Shown piece by piece: positions 31,319 to 42,380 of a DNA stretch of 64,000 bases (positions within the stretch are counted from its first letter, which is position 1; every line of letters begins with the position of its first letter). The notes beneath the pieces are model-generated. The model was not told the origin of the DNA, ran no database searches, and saw nothing but the letters and a program-made list of their open reading frames with translations. The DNA comes from Micropterix aruncella (lineage: Eukaryota > Arthropoda > Insecta > Lepidoptera > Micropterigidae). The translations under genes were made by a program, and so were the position numbers. Location of the stretch: assembly GCA_944548615.1 (NCBI GenBank), contig OX155963.1, positions 20,578,261-20,642,260 of the forward strand. The letters are read 5' to 3'.

Positions 31319-31371
31319 CTATAATCCTGACGCGATATAACGAATTTGGTTATATCGCGTCAGGATTATAG
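31319..31371. repeat. Perfect 23-bp inverted repeat
   Basis: 'ctataatcctgacgcgatat...' (31319-31341) and its exact reverse complement (31349-31371) flank the 7-base loop 'gaatttg'. Such perfection in neutral DNA suggests a recent origin. Confidence 0.85.
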
Positions 31372-31550
31372 TTACAGGATTAAGTAACATCATACTAATT
31401 TGGGCATAGCGAACGTTATGCTTTATGCCTGCTCCACAAACGTGGCCAATGTCGGTCAATATTGCTAAGGTGGAAGCGAGTCGGCATCACTGTGACACAG
31501 AAAAATGTATGGAAAAGAGCGAGAGCGACGTGTAAAGGGGCCATGACGCA

Positions 31551-31723
31551 TAGCGAACGACACGGTGCCGATGCATCATAGAGCTTAGTCTAGGATAAAA
31601 CGATTTACGATTAATTACTGAAATGTTGAATTGATAAACGTTTAGAATAATTATTAAGTTATAATATTTGTAAAAATTAGCAACAATCTGCCCTATGATG
31701 TATCGGCACCGTGCTATTCGCTA
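31551..31723. mobile_element. Small MITE with ~31-bp terminal repeats
   Basis: 'tagcgaacgacacggtgccg...' (from 31551) pairs with '...cggcaccgtgctattcgcta' (to 31723) with a few mismatches. The 173-bp element has an AT-rich centre and no coding content. No target duplication is clear. Confidence 0.7.
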
Positions 31724-31729
31724 AACGTA

Positions 31730-32635
31730 AAATGACTATGTCGCTATCGCTATATCCAAAATGATATGATACAAAACAAATCCACCACATAGTTAGCATT
31801 GTGTGCACCCGTCATAGGAAAGAAAAATATAAAGTATGTCAAACTCCCGGAGGTAATAGGAAAAGTGTGTAATAGGAAAAAGCGTGAAAATAAATTGGAT
31901 TCTGTTTGAAGGTATTCGATTAAATCATCAAAATGATCCTCAACCAGGTATATTTCGATAATGACAGCGATGCGATGACGGCTCATCGGTCTTTGGGGGA
32001 CCATATTGCACTGACGATTTCGTTTAATTCAATACGATTTCAAAGGCTGATTATTTCCACTATGAAAAGCGGCCGTCAGGCAGTTTTTCAATCCACGCAG
32101 GGCCGATGTTGTGCCTGTGGGGTGATTCTTAAAAATATTGCTTGCTATGTTTGTCTATGGTCTATTTTATTTACACAAACAATTATTTTATTTTATTTAC
32201 ACTTACATTTTGTAACAAAAATCCAAATTTGCGTGGCATGTTATGTTTCAAAAACATGTTGCACGCATTACAACATGTTTCGCTTGTATTTCTCGTGTTT
32301 TTTATATTGGTCTTACTCAGTTTTTTAGTTGTTTCGGAATCATGGTTCAAAATCTCAAAACATATCTCCAAAAACAATAAAAAAAATCGCTAAAAGCTTT
32401 GACATTGGATCTGTCATAATAGAAATAGCCGTATTGCACGGCCCAATAAAAAATGACCCTTCTGGTATTCTTGCCATGACAAAAAAACAAGAGATTTACT
32501 TAAAAATCGAGTTCAAAAGAACCTTTTTAATGAAGGTAATAAATATTACATTAATATTACTATTTTATTGTGAACATGAGTTGCTATGAGTTTTTTTTTA
32601 ATCTCCTAAAGTTTGTATAACTGCAGGCAGTCCAG
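31730..32635. other. No gene seen
   Basis: Several 60-130 codon open frames overlap here but disagree between strands and lack recognisable domains. 32140-32220 ('tctatggtctattttattta') is repeated at 34355-34420. Confidence 0.45.
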
Positions 32636-33237
32636 TCTGTCCATCCTAGCCACAGTAATTGAGGGGGTCATATTTCCAAGATGGCGCGAGGAAGAGTACT
32701 TCTCACTCGTGCCGGGCGACTGAAAACTCGCTAAAAGCGGAATAATCCGCCGCGGTTAAGGCACTTGAAGTGCAGTATTTTAAAGTGATGTGAACAAGGT
32801 CCTATTTTCTGTGTGTTTTTGCCTGTGCCGCCTTTTATATTACGAATGTAAATTCGACTCCACGAATCGGCCAACCGTGCCCGGAGTTTTTCTCGCCTGG
32901 ATGTCGTAAATTGAACCTGAAATACAACATATCTGAAGTCTGTACCACATGTCTGATGAGGAGATAGAAGGAGGAAACTACCTACGCTAATTAAAGGATC
33001 TTGTTTTTATAACTTTAAATTTGTAGTTTTATTTTAAAATTGCGAAGGTTTATTCTCTGTTTTGCCAAATTTAGTGACACACTAAATCCTTTCCCCGACC
33101 CTGTGGTTATTTTTTCATTTTTTGGTCATCACCTAACCTAACATGGTATTTTTTCTTTTTCCGCGTTTTAGATAAATGCGGTGGCGCTCTTGTTTCTTGG
33201 TATAACGTGATCGGATCACTAATCGTACGTTATAAAT

Positions 33238-33255
33238 TGGCGCCCAACGTGGGGC
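33238..33255 (+). other. Primer-binding site for tRNA-Lys
   Basis: 'TGGCGCCCAACGTGGGGC' complements the 3' end (with CCA) of eukaryotic tRNA-Lys(CUU). Its place just inside the first long repeat fits reverse-transcription priming and sets the element's orientation as +. Confidence 0.75.
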
Positions 33256-33516
33256 CTATAAACTAAATTTTGGCAGGTGGAAATAGGTCTTCGCAATTTT
33301 AAAATATACATTTTTTGCGTTGATAAGTGGTAGTCTTTTGGGTAGTATCTGCGTGGTACTTTTTAGATTATGGTATTTTTGTGTTTTTTTTCTCAGTTTG
33401 GTATGAGAATTATTATTGTAGACACATTGTGGTATTTTTTTCAAATTGCGTTATTTTTTTTGACAGATGTTACGAAATTTGCGAATAATTTCGCGTTTTT
33501 GCCTTGTTAACTATTT

Positions 33517-33730
33517 CTGCGGTTCGCCGCGAACGAATGTTGAGTTCGCCGCAATATTTTAAGTAATATACTGTAATTTTTATTAAATCCGGCGAGAAAC
33601 ATTGTATAGATTAATATTTTGTGTAATAAGCGGTTTGTATTTTTTCTGCGGTTCGCCGCGAATGAACGATAAGTTCGCCGTTATCTTATACTATTCCGTT
33701 GCTGTTTCTTAAACGTTTATTGACTAATTT
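33517..33730 (+). repeat. Internal duplicated motif of the LTR element
   Basis: 'ttctgcggttcgccgcgaa' followed by 'gttcgccg' occurs at about 33520 and 33648, a 128-bp period. Each motif contains a short stem ('gcggttcgccgc'). Confidence 0.7.
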
Positions 33731-34554
33731 TTGTAATAATTTCAGGTTCAAATTGGATATCCAGGTGGGCGTTTTACCGGTTGCCGAAATTGGGAAGTAA
33801 AAGGTGGCCCAGGAGATAAACCGGAGTGAGCTTGTTCCATTACTTTAATTTTTTAGGATAATATTTTTTTTTGGGATTTTTTAGTTTTTCTTTTGGGTTT
33901 TATATTTCGCCTGGATGTCGTAAATTGAACCTGAAATACAACATGTCTGAAGTCCGTACCACATGTCTGATGAGGAGATAGAAGGAGGAAACTACCTACG
34001 CTAATTAAAGGATCTTGTTTTTATAACTTTAAATTTGTAGTTTTATTTTAAAATTGCGAAGGTTTATTCTCTGTTTTGCCAAATTTAGTGACAAACTAAA
34101 TCCTTTCCCCGACCCTGTGGTTATTTTTTCATTTTTTGGTCATCACCTAACCTAACATGGTATTTTTTTCTTTTTCCGCGTTTTAGATAAATGCGGTGGC
34201 GCTCTTGTTTCTTGGTATAACGTGATCGGATCACTGATTTATATTTTTTACACTGAGTTATAATTTATTTAGACAAATTAAACATGCCATTTTTTTCAAC
34301 AATTGGCTTTTTCAAGAATAGGCTTTTTACATCGGACAAAAATTTAGCTTGTTATATTTATTTATGGTCTATTTTATTTACACTTACATTTATTTTATTT
34401 TATTTGCACTTATTTGCATTTAGACAAATTTACCATACCATTTTTTCCAAGAATAGGCTTTTTCAAGAATATGCTATTACATCAGACGAATTTTTGTACA
34501 AATATGGTAATTGAATAAAATTAAATAAACGAAAGTGTAGCGGTCCATGTTTTA

Positions 34555-35853
34555 TTAAATCAGGGCGAAGAACAGTTTTGCCGAAACGGCGACTACCAGC
34601 AGGGATAGTAGAGGTCCCTTTGAGGCAGCCGAATTGCAGTTGTTTCCTTGACAGTACGAGCATATTCCAGTTCTACCATGACCCTGATGCTGTGATAACT
34701 GGTTGCACATTTGACGAGCGCCATTATCGTCTCCAAGCGAGCACCCTCTAAGTACGTGTGGCAGAGCTAAAATACAAAGGGAAATATTTAGTGGCAACAT
34801 TTTGTTTCACCTATCCAATCCTATTAAATCCGCGTCTTTCGTGCATGCTTGGTGAAGCAAGAGTTTTGGAAAAGCTGATACTTTCAGATCAGACAGTATT
34901 TTGGCCATATAATGCCGGGGTTCAGTCAGCAGGCCAGGTTCCGGGATACTTGGCGCTGGTATATTAGGAAAGTTGTAATTTTATTTAGTACTACCAAAGT
35001 GTTTTGCAAAAGCTGAAAATTCATCAGTAGACAATGGATGCTATAAAGAACTTTAAACATATGGTCACACTGCTTCCCCATAATATTGCGCCATTGCGAC
35101 TATTATATTACGCGGCACAGTCGACCGATGTGTCATAGACCGATGGCTGACATGTATGGCGAAGCTGACGCCACGAGTTCGATTATGAAGCAGTCTGACC
35201 ATGCTATTATGTTTCGAGTTCTTTATTGCATCCACTGTCTACTGATGAATTTTCAGCTTTTCCAAAACACTTTAGGGATAGTAATTAAAATGACACCTTT
35301 TGCTAGTATGCCAGAGCCAGGTGTCCCGGAATCTGACCCACTGACTGTACCACGGCATTCTATGGACAAAATACTGTCTGATCTGAAAGTATCAGCTGTT
35401 CCAAAACTCTTACACTTATTTGTCGCTGGCTTCCCAACTATTGGCATTTACCCGATAGCATTGAAAGTATTTCATGCACTTACATGGAATTTACATAGAT
35501 ACATAATATGGTAATACTTACTGACTGGCGACGAGGAAACGAATGTTATACACCTAAAAGGAATCTTATTTGGGACGGCCGGTCCTGGCGTCATAGTGAG
35601 ACTGTAGAACCATGACGGATTCACGTTATTTGTGTATGTACATGCTGTACGCGATCCAACAGCTACAGTATTTTGGCAATTCAGACACTGTTGCAAGTAA
35701 CACGATTGTCCTATGAGACAAAATAATAATAATTTAAACAAACTTCAGCATCGCAAAAAAACTATTTATTATATTACTCTTACCGTTCGATGGAATTATC
35801 TGGGCGACAAAAATGATGGCCAACACCGATATTAACACATTTGAAATGGCCAT
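34555..35853 (-). CDS. Ly6/three-finger GPI-anchored protein, copy 2, intact
   Basis: Exons 35853-35784, 35710-35522 and 34766-34555 join in phase to 156 codons. The protein has a signal peptide (MAISNVLISV...VAQIIPSN, about residues 1-23), a Ly6 domain with ten cysteines (SCYLQQCLNC, RTACTYTNN, FRCITF, RGCSLGDD, QMCNQL, GICSYCQGNNCNS) ending in the diagnostic C-N pair, and a C-terminal hydrophobic stretch (LLSLLVVAVSAKLFFALI) preceded by small residues, as for GPI attachment. Insect relatives of this type act at the cell surface in septate-junction assembly, excitability or sleep; the role of this one is unknown. The stop TAA overlaps an AATAAA. Intron 2 is enlarged by a foldback element. 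Confidence 0.8.
34855..35447. mobile_element. Foldback insertion with ~200-bp arms in Ly6 copy 2 intron
   Basis: The left arm (about 34860-35052) reads 'agagttttggaaaagctgat', 'actttcagatcagacagtat', 'gaaaattcatcagtagacaa' and 'ggatgc.ataaagaac'. The right arm (about 35220-35430) is its reverse complement at high identity. Compared with unit 1, the block is inserted between 'gcatgcttgg' and 'catttacc'. Both arms also show related translated text (KSFG.ADTFRSDSIL), as if a coding fragment had been duplicated in inverted form. Confidence 0.75.
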
Positions 35854-36524
35854 TTTATGTTGAAATTGACAAACACGGCGTAAGCATCCCTGGGTAAGTA
35901 ACAAGCACGTGATGAATAATTGCGTCCATTATATTGTACATCTGTCGCTCATCCTGATAAAATTCATTATCTGATAAATAATTAAATAATATGACTAAAA
36001 GATAACGAAACAGTTTATTCTTCGTTTATGGGTGGAATGATAACTATGTACATAAACATAAATGTTACCCACTTGCTTCCTTTTGATGTAATTTATAAAT
36101 TACTATCTACCTTTGTGATCATTTTACTATGAATGATCATTTTGAAGCTAGTTTGGAGCCGCCCTCCCACCTCATATACGAATGGGGTCATAGTCACAGT
36201 CACACTTTATTAATAAAAAAAAGTTAAAACTATAGAATACGTCATTTTACATAGGTGCAAATTATTTCTAACTTCATATCGTATACTTTTAAAAAAAATA
36301 ACGGAAGGTACTACAGAATCGATAGATAGTTGTTCATTCCCGCAGAGTATCGAAGAAAGCGGACGCATTGTCGTCTTAAAATCAAGGATGCATCTACAGT
36401 TCTATTACAATAACGGAGAACGTCTGTCACAGATTGGTATACAACTGTGTGTTTGTCATGATAACTGAACTTCGTTAGGGTAGCTAACCCGAAAACTCGC
36501 ATACCCTCTACCAAGATAATGCGA

Positions 36525-36690
36525 ATAAGCAGTTTTTGGAGCAGGAAAACATCGACTTGGTGGACTAACCTCCGTTCCTAATTATAATTTTACATTTTTG
36601 GGAATTTAAAATAAGTAGCGTGATCGACGGTTTGAAGAGCTGGAAGAAGTGGTTCAAGCGTTCAAAACGGACATTTAACAACCCTAACTT
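36525..36690 (+). pseudogene. Tc1-like transposase remnant, copy 2
   Basis: The paralogue of 24795-25000: 'tttttggagcaggaaaacat', 'cgacttggtggactaacctc', and 'tggttcaagcgttcaaaacgg' correspond block for block. Only the last catalytic region is hinted at. Confidence 0.45.
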
Positions 36691-36904
36691 CAGGTGAAAT
36701 TTAACGTTTCAACATTTGATTCTAGTGAATACTAAATGTATTGATTTTATTTGAGGTTACTTCGAAAAAGGAACCAAATGCAGTCTGTTATTATCTTTTT
36801 GTATACAGCTATATAGCTTACTGTAGTTCAGTAAATGTAAATGTATATATTCTGTATATATATACATACTGTAGTTATATATATGTAAATGTAATATGTT
36901 TGTA

Positions 36905-37090
36905 TTTCGTAGTTGTAGTCCGGGACGCTTTGCAACACATCTCAGAAGGTGTTAGAATTCGTTTTCGCACAGATGGCTCTCTTTTTAATCTGGAAAGACT
37001 TAGAGCCCACATCAATGTATCATAGCTACGCCACGATAACGGATATAATGTATGCCGATGACCTATGGTTCGTTTTTCAACTTATAACGA
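36905..37090 (+). pseudogene. RTE-type reverse transcriptase fragment
   Basis: The + strand reads RDALQHISEGVRIRFRTDGSLFNLERL, then after a frame change TITDIMYADDLWF. This matches the 'G-V-x-I/V-R-x-R-x-D-G-x-x-F-x-L-x-R-L ... L-Q-Y-A-D-D' stretch of insect RTE-like elements. It stops at the hAT insertion site. Confidence 0.65.
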
Positions 37091-37098
37091 CTCGCTGT
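37091..37098. repeat. 8-bp target duplication of hAT element, left
   Basis: CTCGCTGT directly precedes the hAT element and is repeated exactly at 40675-40682. Confidence 0.85.
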
Positions 37099-37298
37099 CA
37101 ACGAGGGGTGGGGTGGTCATTGGGGTCATGACCCCCCCCCTGGGGCCTTGGCTGGGCGTAGGTGCGTCGACCACTGATATTTTTTGTAAAATCTCATTAA
37201 CTATATTAATAAAATAAATTTGTATGATGGCAAACACATTTTAACACGTACGACCTAACACGTACGAACGTCGTACTCATTCATTATACGACTATGCC

Positions 37299-40200
37299 AT
37301 GTCGTTCATTGTGAATAAATATTGTTCGATTCCAAGATTGATTTTGCCGCGTCGCGCTAGTAGCCGGTATGTAGGAAACCCCATAGACGACTCAACAAAA
37401 GATATGTGGCTTGAAAAACATTGGCTGCCTCCCCCAAATTACATTTTCCCTCACTGTGTCGTTACCAAAAACGGAAAACAGACAAAAAAATATGCACAGA
37501 TGTCACATTTTGATAAGTTTCACTGGCTTGTTTTGTCGCATAAAGACCAAGGCCTTTACTGCAAATATTGTGATTTGTTTGCAGTAGCATCTGGAGGTGG
37601 CATAAAATCAGAAACACCTCTAAAACGACTCGTCAAAGAACCGTTACAAGCCTTTGATGATTTGCTTGGTGAAAATGGTGTCCTGCTAACACATATAAGC
37701 GAAGTAGCTGTCGAAGCTGGAAAAAACTTTTTAATAACTGTTCATAAACCTGAATTTAATATTCTTAACCAAATTAGTAGCCAAAGAATGACACAAGTTA
37801 ATGAAAACAGGGAACGCTTATGACCAATTGTCAAAACGATATTTTTTTGTAGTCGTCAAAATATATCGTTACGTGGCCATCGCGACGATGGTAAATTGTT
37901 AGATAAAGAAGCAGGTAATGACAGCATGGTAGCTGATGAAGGACATTTTAGAGCCCTTTTAAAATTCCGTATAGAATCTGGTGACACAACATTGCAGCAT
38001 CATTTAGAGACTTCTAAGTCTAATGCAACATACATCTGCAAAACTGTGGAAAATAAGTTGATTGATGTTTGCAAGTAAATCATTCAGGAAAGTATTTTAC
38101 AGAATGTGAAGGAAGCTAAATACTTCGCAATTGTATTCGATGAAACAACAGACATATCACATATCTCACAGCTGAGCCTATCATTTAGATATATTCACAA
38201 TGGTATTATAAAGGAAGATTTTGTGACTTTCTGTGATGCTTACGATACGCTTAGATGATGAAGCTGATAACAATACAGGCGATATGGAGCTTCGGTTAAC
38301 TGGCGAAAATCGTTGGAAACCTCTGTATCAAATTTAACAGATTTGAAATGGTGTGTAGGTATTGGTACCGACAACTGCTCGGTTATGGCTTCAGATACAA
38401 AGGGTGCAGTACAAGAGTTGTCAAAAAAAGCTGTACACGCCAAACGTTGCCCATGCAGCAATCACATTCTTAATAACTCTTTAGCTACCTCATCTAAAGT
38501 CGTTTCATGCCGCAATACCTCGAGCACGACGAGAAAAGTTATAGCATTTGCCAATGCATCGGATAAGAGGCATAAAATTTTTGAAAAAGAACTTGGAGTT
38601 ACATTGCAAGGTATCTGTAAGACGCGTTAGGTTGAGAGGCATGATGGGCATCTAGAACTTCAAGGAGACAACTTAGGAAAAATTTGTAGCGCTCTGGAAA
38701 AGATATCTACTTGGCAAGACAACAAAACTGCTAATGACGCGCATTGCTTACGGCAAACATTATGCAGTTCGGACTTCATCATATCATCTATTTGTTTGAG
38801 TGATGTTTTAGGTAGGTACCTAAATATTTGGTTTCTTATTCTAAGGAACTAATGCATTAACGCAGGAATTGAATTATTTTATTAGTATTTTATGTGTAAT
38901 TCAACAAAGGCAACTTCAATTATCGATATAATAAATGTCGCGTCAAGACAAAATATTGTTTAAATATCACTTATTTTATTTTTCAGGTACAACTGTATCC
39001 TTGAGCAGACTATTGCAAACTAGCTCAATTGATTTAAAAAGGGCTACAGATGCTATAAATGATACAATAAGTGTCCTACGACAAAAAAGGGAACAAGCGA
39101 ACATAGTTTTCCGACAACTTTTTGAAGAGGCAAAAGAGGTAGCTGAGCAACTAGACGTAGAAATTAAATACCCCAGAATAGTGCCCCAGAATAGCAAAAC
39201 CATGTCTTTTTCTAGATCTCATCGGCCTACACATTACCAATATGATATTAACGCGCATAAACTGGAAAGAGTTTCTGAATTCACTGACTTGGGTATAACA
39301 TTTAATAGTAAACTTAACTTCAACACTCATATCGAGCTAATGACTTCCAAATGTTACCAGTTGCTGGGACTCATTTGGAGGGTAACGAAGCCTTTCAAGG
39401 ATTTCCGCGTTGTTATGCTCCTGTTTACATCGCTTGTCCGGAGTAGACTGGAGTTTGGCAGTGTGATTTGGAATCCATGTTACGAACAATATGTTTCAGA
39501 CATTGAAAGAGTTCAGAAAACAGTTCTGAGGTGGATGCGTTTTAAATTCTTTCACGAAATATAATTCGCCGATTACAACGCCCAAACTCACTTTTTTAAA
39601 TGTCAATCTCTGAAGACGAGACGTACTCTTACAGATCTTCTCCTCATTAATTCACTCTTTACCCATAAACTCGACTGCCCTGATCTGCTCAGTTGTTTCC
39701 CGCTGAACGTTCCGTCGATCCACAGAACTCGTCGTTGTGATGTCTTCCGCCCGCCGCATTGTTCAACCAATAACGCTCTATTCTCGCCGGTGCCCCGTAT
39801 AATGCACTCATATTATGTGAAAATCGTAAATTGCTTTGATGGTATGCTTCTAAGTAAATCACAATTCAAGCAACTCGCCTCTGCAAAAATAACGGACTAA
39901 AAAAAAAAAACACCAAACGGAAATTAAAATAAAATATTGAAGTTATTAGAATAATATAACAAAATAGGTAAATTATCAATAAGTAGAAAACGTTTTTAGA
40001 TTTATATCAAATAACTTAATGTAATATTATCTCTAGTACGTAAGACTGATGTAAATCTGTTGTTTTTTCAAATAAAGAGAAAAAAAAAAATAGTGTCAAG
40101 ACAAACACACAGAGCTAATACTCAACCTGCTCAATCGGCTGAAGAGTATTTCCGCAAGGCCCTCTCTATAAATTGCTATTAAAAAACACTCCAGTTTCAG

Positions 40201-40544
40201 TAATTACAAACGAATATCGGCTGTGGATGGTAAAATGGCAGCGAAATCAAAATATTCCACAGTCGATTTCTAATTTGATAGAAAACTGTGATACTGAAAT
40301 GTATCATCCCAGCGTAAAAAAGTTTTTATGTATTCTTGCTACACTATCAATTAGTGTGGCGACGGCAGAGAGGTCCTTTTCTACTCTCAGGAGGCTCAAA
40401 ACTTGGCTTAGGGCGTCAATGGCAGAAGATCGCCTAACTGGACTGGCACTTCTCCACTTTCACAAAAACATACATATTCAAGTGGAGGAAGTCATAAATC
40501 GTTTCGCGAGAAGACAAAAAAGAAAACTTGATTTTGTTATTTAA
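37299..40544 (+). pseudogene. hAT transposase, TTF/ZMYM-like, broken
   Basis: Open pieces in order. 37299-37823: TTF-type zinc finger (FPHCVVTKNGKQTKKYAQMS; WLVLSHKDQGLYCKYCDLF). About 37855-38240: NISLRGHRDDG, ALLKFRIESGDTTLQHHL, AKYFAIVFDETTDISH. 38313-38630: GIGTDNCSVMASDTKGAVQEL, then HAKRCPCSNHILN. A GT..AG intron fits 38811-38986. 38987-39180: VSLSRLLQTSSIDLKRATDA. 40173-40544: the C-terminal hAT dimerisation region (ATLSISVATAERSFSTLRRL; WLRASMAEDRLTGLALL). Stops at 37821-37823 and 38076-38078, frame changes and the retroelement inactivate it. Confidence 0.85.
39184..40090 (+). mobile_element. 5'-truncated non-LTR element inside the hAT
   Basis: The sense strand encodes the thumb region and tail of a Jockey-like ORF2 (LERVSEFTDLGITFNSKLNF; LFTSLVRSRLEFGSVIWNP; DIERVQKTVLRWMRF). 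A tail of 11 adenines ends the insertion at 40090. The hAT reading frame stops at 'agaatagtg' before it and 'tagtg' resumes it after the poly(A), a 5-7 bp target duplication. Confidence 0.75.
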
Positions 40545-40674
40545 TTAAATTTATTTTGACGTAAAACATTAAAATACTATTTGATTTGTATTTATTTTTG
40601 TAATTTTGGAGCCTCTCCTGGCTGGACCTCGACTATGTGACCCCCACCTGACTCGAAGGCTGGATCCGCCCTTG

Positions 40675-40682
40675 CTCGCTGT
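40675..40682. repeat. 8-bp target duplication of hAT element, right
   Basis: CTCGCTGT, identical to 37091-37098. Confidence 0.85.
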
Positions 40683-40741
40683 CCTGTAAATTGGCCAAGT
40701 TGCGATACGCCTTTTCGAATGGTGAGTTACAAATTGTGAAT

Positions 40742-41080
40742 GGCAACTTCGACTGGCTCGGTGACATAGTGGCTCGGTCGCCTGATCTTACATTGTAAGG
40801 TTCTGGGTACGATTCCCGGCTGGGTTTCCGTTGGGATAAGATTAACGGAATTGCATTTCAATTCTGTCGATCGATGCGATAAACAGACACACACTTAAAC
40901 ACACGTCACACGCAATAATAAGACACACATTTAAACACACTTCACACGCACACATACTCGTACATATAAACACTTGAAGTGGTTGGTTGTAAGAGATTTT
41001 CGTATGGTAATAAACCCGTCCATTGTGAGATTCCACAATAAATAGTAAAAACAAACAAATAAACTTCATAGGGATGGACC
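40742..41080 (+). mobile_element. tRNA-derived SINE
   Basis: The head contains a polymerase III A box-like 'tgacatagtggctcgg' and a B box-like 'ggtacgattcc' at tRNA spacing, ending in 'gattcccggct'. The body is followed by 'acacac'-rich sequence and an 'aaaacaaacaaataaac' tail. It lies within the duplicated Ly6 unit and is absent from units 1 and 2. Confidence 0.6.
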
Positions 41081-41219
41081 CAAATTATGTATTATAAAAG
41101 ATACAAATACCATTTTTTTTTAAAAATCTAGTTTAAAAAAATTGCATTTAAAAAATCCGAAAATAAAATAATGTAATAAAATTTAATTAACTGATGTGTA
41201 TAGATAGGTCCATGTTTTA

Positions 41220-41751
41220 TTAAATCAGGGCTGCGAAGAGTTTTGCCAAAACGGCAACTACCAGAAGGGATAGTAGAGGTCCCTTTGAGACGGCCGAATT
41301 GCAGTTGTTTCTTTGACAGTAATTGCAAGCTCCGTCTCTACCTTGATGACCCCGATGTGCTGATAATAAGGTGCACAGATCATTAGCTCTAGTATCTTCT
41401 CCAAGCGCGCATCCCCTGATTACGTGAGTTGGAGAAGTTCCTACAATATTAAGAGAATTGTTTAGTGGCAACATTTTGTTTTACCTATCAAATCGACCTC
41501 TTTCATGCATGCTTGGAAATTTAGCCCATAGCATTGTAATTATGTAATACGGCAACACTTACCATTTTGCGATGTAGAAACGAATTTTAAACACCTAAAA
41601 GGAACATTGTGTGTGATGGGCTTTGATGGCTGAAAAATCTGGCCGTCCAACCACTTCGGACTCACCCAATTTGCGAGGGTACATGCTGCGCGCGATCCAA
41701 CCTCGTCAGTATCCTGGCAATTCAGGCACTGTTGCAAGTAGCACGATTGCC
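41220..41751 (-). pseudogene. Ly6/three-finger protein gene, copy 3, exon 1 missing
   Basis: Exon 2 (41751-41563) and exon 3 (41440-41220) have intact GT..AG borders and matching phases. They encode SCYLQQCLNCQDTDEVGSR..., FRCLKFVS, RGCALGEDTRAN, CNYCQRNNCNS and the hydrophobic tail. Exon 2 has the same length (189 bp) as in copy 2. No signal-peptide exon is found upstream, where homology ends at about 41790, so the gene is 5'-truncated unless it has acquired a different first exon. Both remaining exons are free of stops, which suggests a fairly recent loss or continued use. Confidence 0.65.
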
Positions 41752-42380
41752 CTATGAGACCAAATAATAATCAATTAAACAACCTTTGATTATTCAAGGT
41801 ATTAGATTGCTCAGCTCCATAGGATATTTTGGCAACCGTATTTTTTAACGGCGAATTGCAAGAGGCGCTCTGGTAGCATTGACGGCGCAAGTAATAACAA
41901 TTTATTTGCCATCTTTATTATCACTGATAAATAATGTTTTTTTTATAAAGGACCGATTGATTATAAAAACCAAATAGCTTAACCAGCGATAACAATAATA
42001 CCATTCAATTACGGGTGTCCAGAAACAGTAGTGGGTATTTTAAAGTTGAATAAGACAAAAAATATAAATTGTCAAATATATTGGTTAACATTTATTTATA
42101 GAATGGCGGCAAATGGCCTGGCAAATGACCCGCGGCAAATGGCCTGGCTAGAGCCTGTCCTTCGCCGTCGAGACAGACAGGCGCCCGTAAAAAATATGCA
42201 AAATAAACTAAGCGTGTCAACACGCGTCATAAATAATGCACGCGTCATAATAATAATCTGGAAGATTATTTAGAAACGATTATGTCGTTTAGATGCCGAC
42301 ATTTACGCTACTGGCACTCCTCTAGCCTCGGACGAAGATTGTTAACAACACGTTGGCACTTGCTCCGAGACTACCGCCAT

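Larger units (their letters stand above)
32640..34236 (+). mobile_element. Collapsed LTR retrotransposon
   Basis: A direct repeat of about 330 bp (32895-33222 and 33909-34236) contains 'cgcctggatgtcgtaaattg', 'ctaattaaaggatcttg', 'cctttccccgaccctgtgg' and 'cgtgatcggatcact'. It is nearly identical between copies. A tRNA-Lys primer-binding site follows the first copy. The 650 bp between the repeats have no gag or pol frame, so the coding region has been deleted. The second repeat lacks the first 250 bp of the left one and the last few bases. Confidence 0.7.
34250..36815. repeat. Local duplication unit 2 (carries Ly6 copy 2)
   Basis: Exons, introns and the region to the right match unit 1 (22685-25115). 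Differences are a foldback insertion in intron 2 here and the hAT MITE in unit 1. Confidence 0.7.
37099..40674 (+). mobile_element. hAT transposon with exact target duplication
   Basis: The 3,576-bp element starts 'caacgaggggtgg', and its complement on the right starts 'caagggcggatcc', a worn terminal repeat. Exact 8-bp duplications (CTCGCTGT) flank it. It carries a TTF-zinc-finger/hAT-dimerisation transposase gene (37299-40544) interrupted by a non-LTR element (39184-40090). Confidence 0.85.
40683..41792. repeat. Local duplication unit 3 (carries Ly6 copy 3), truncated
   Basis: The left edge matches 22690 ('cctgtaaattgg', 'cgatacgccttttc'), a SINE intervenes, then the Ly6 exons follow. Homology to units 1 and 2 ends around 41790, just before exon 1 would be expected. 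Confidence 0.65.
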
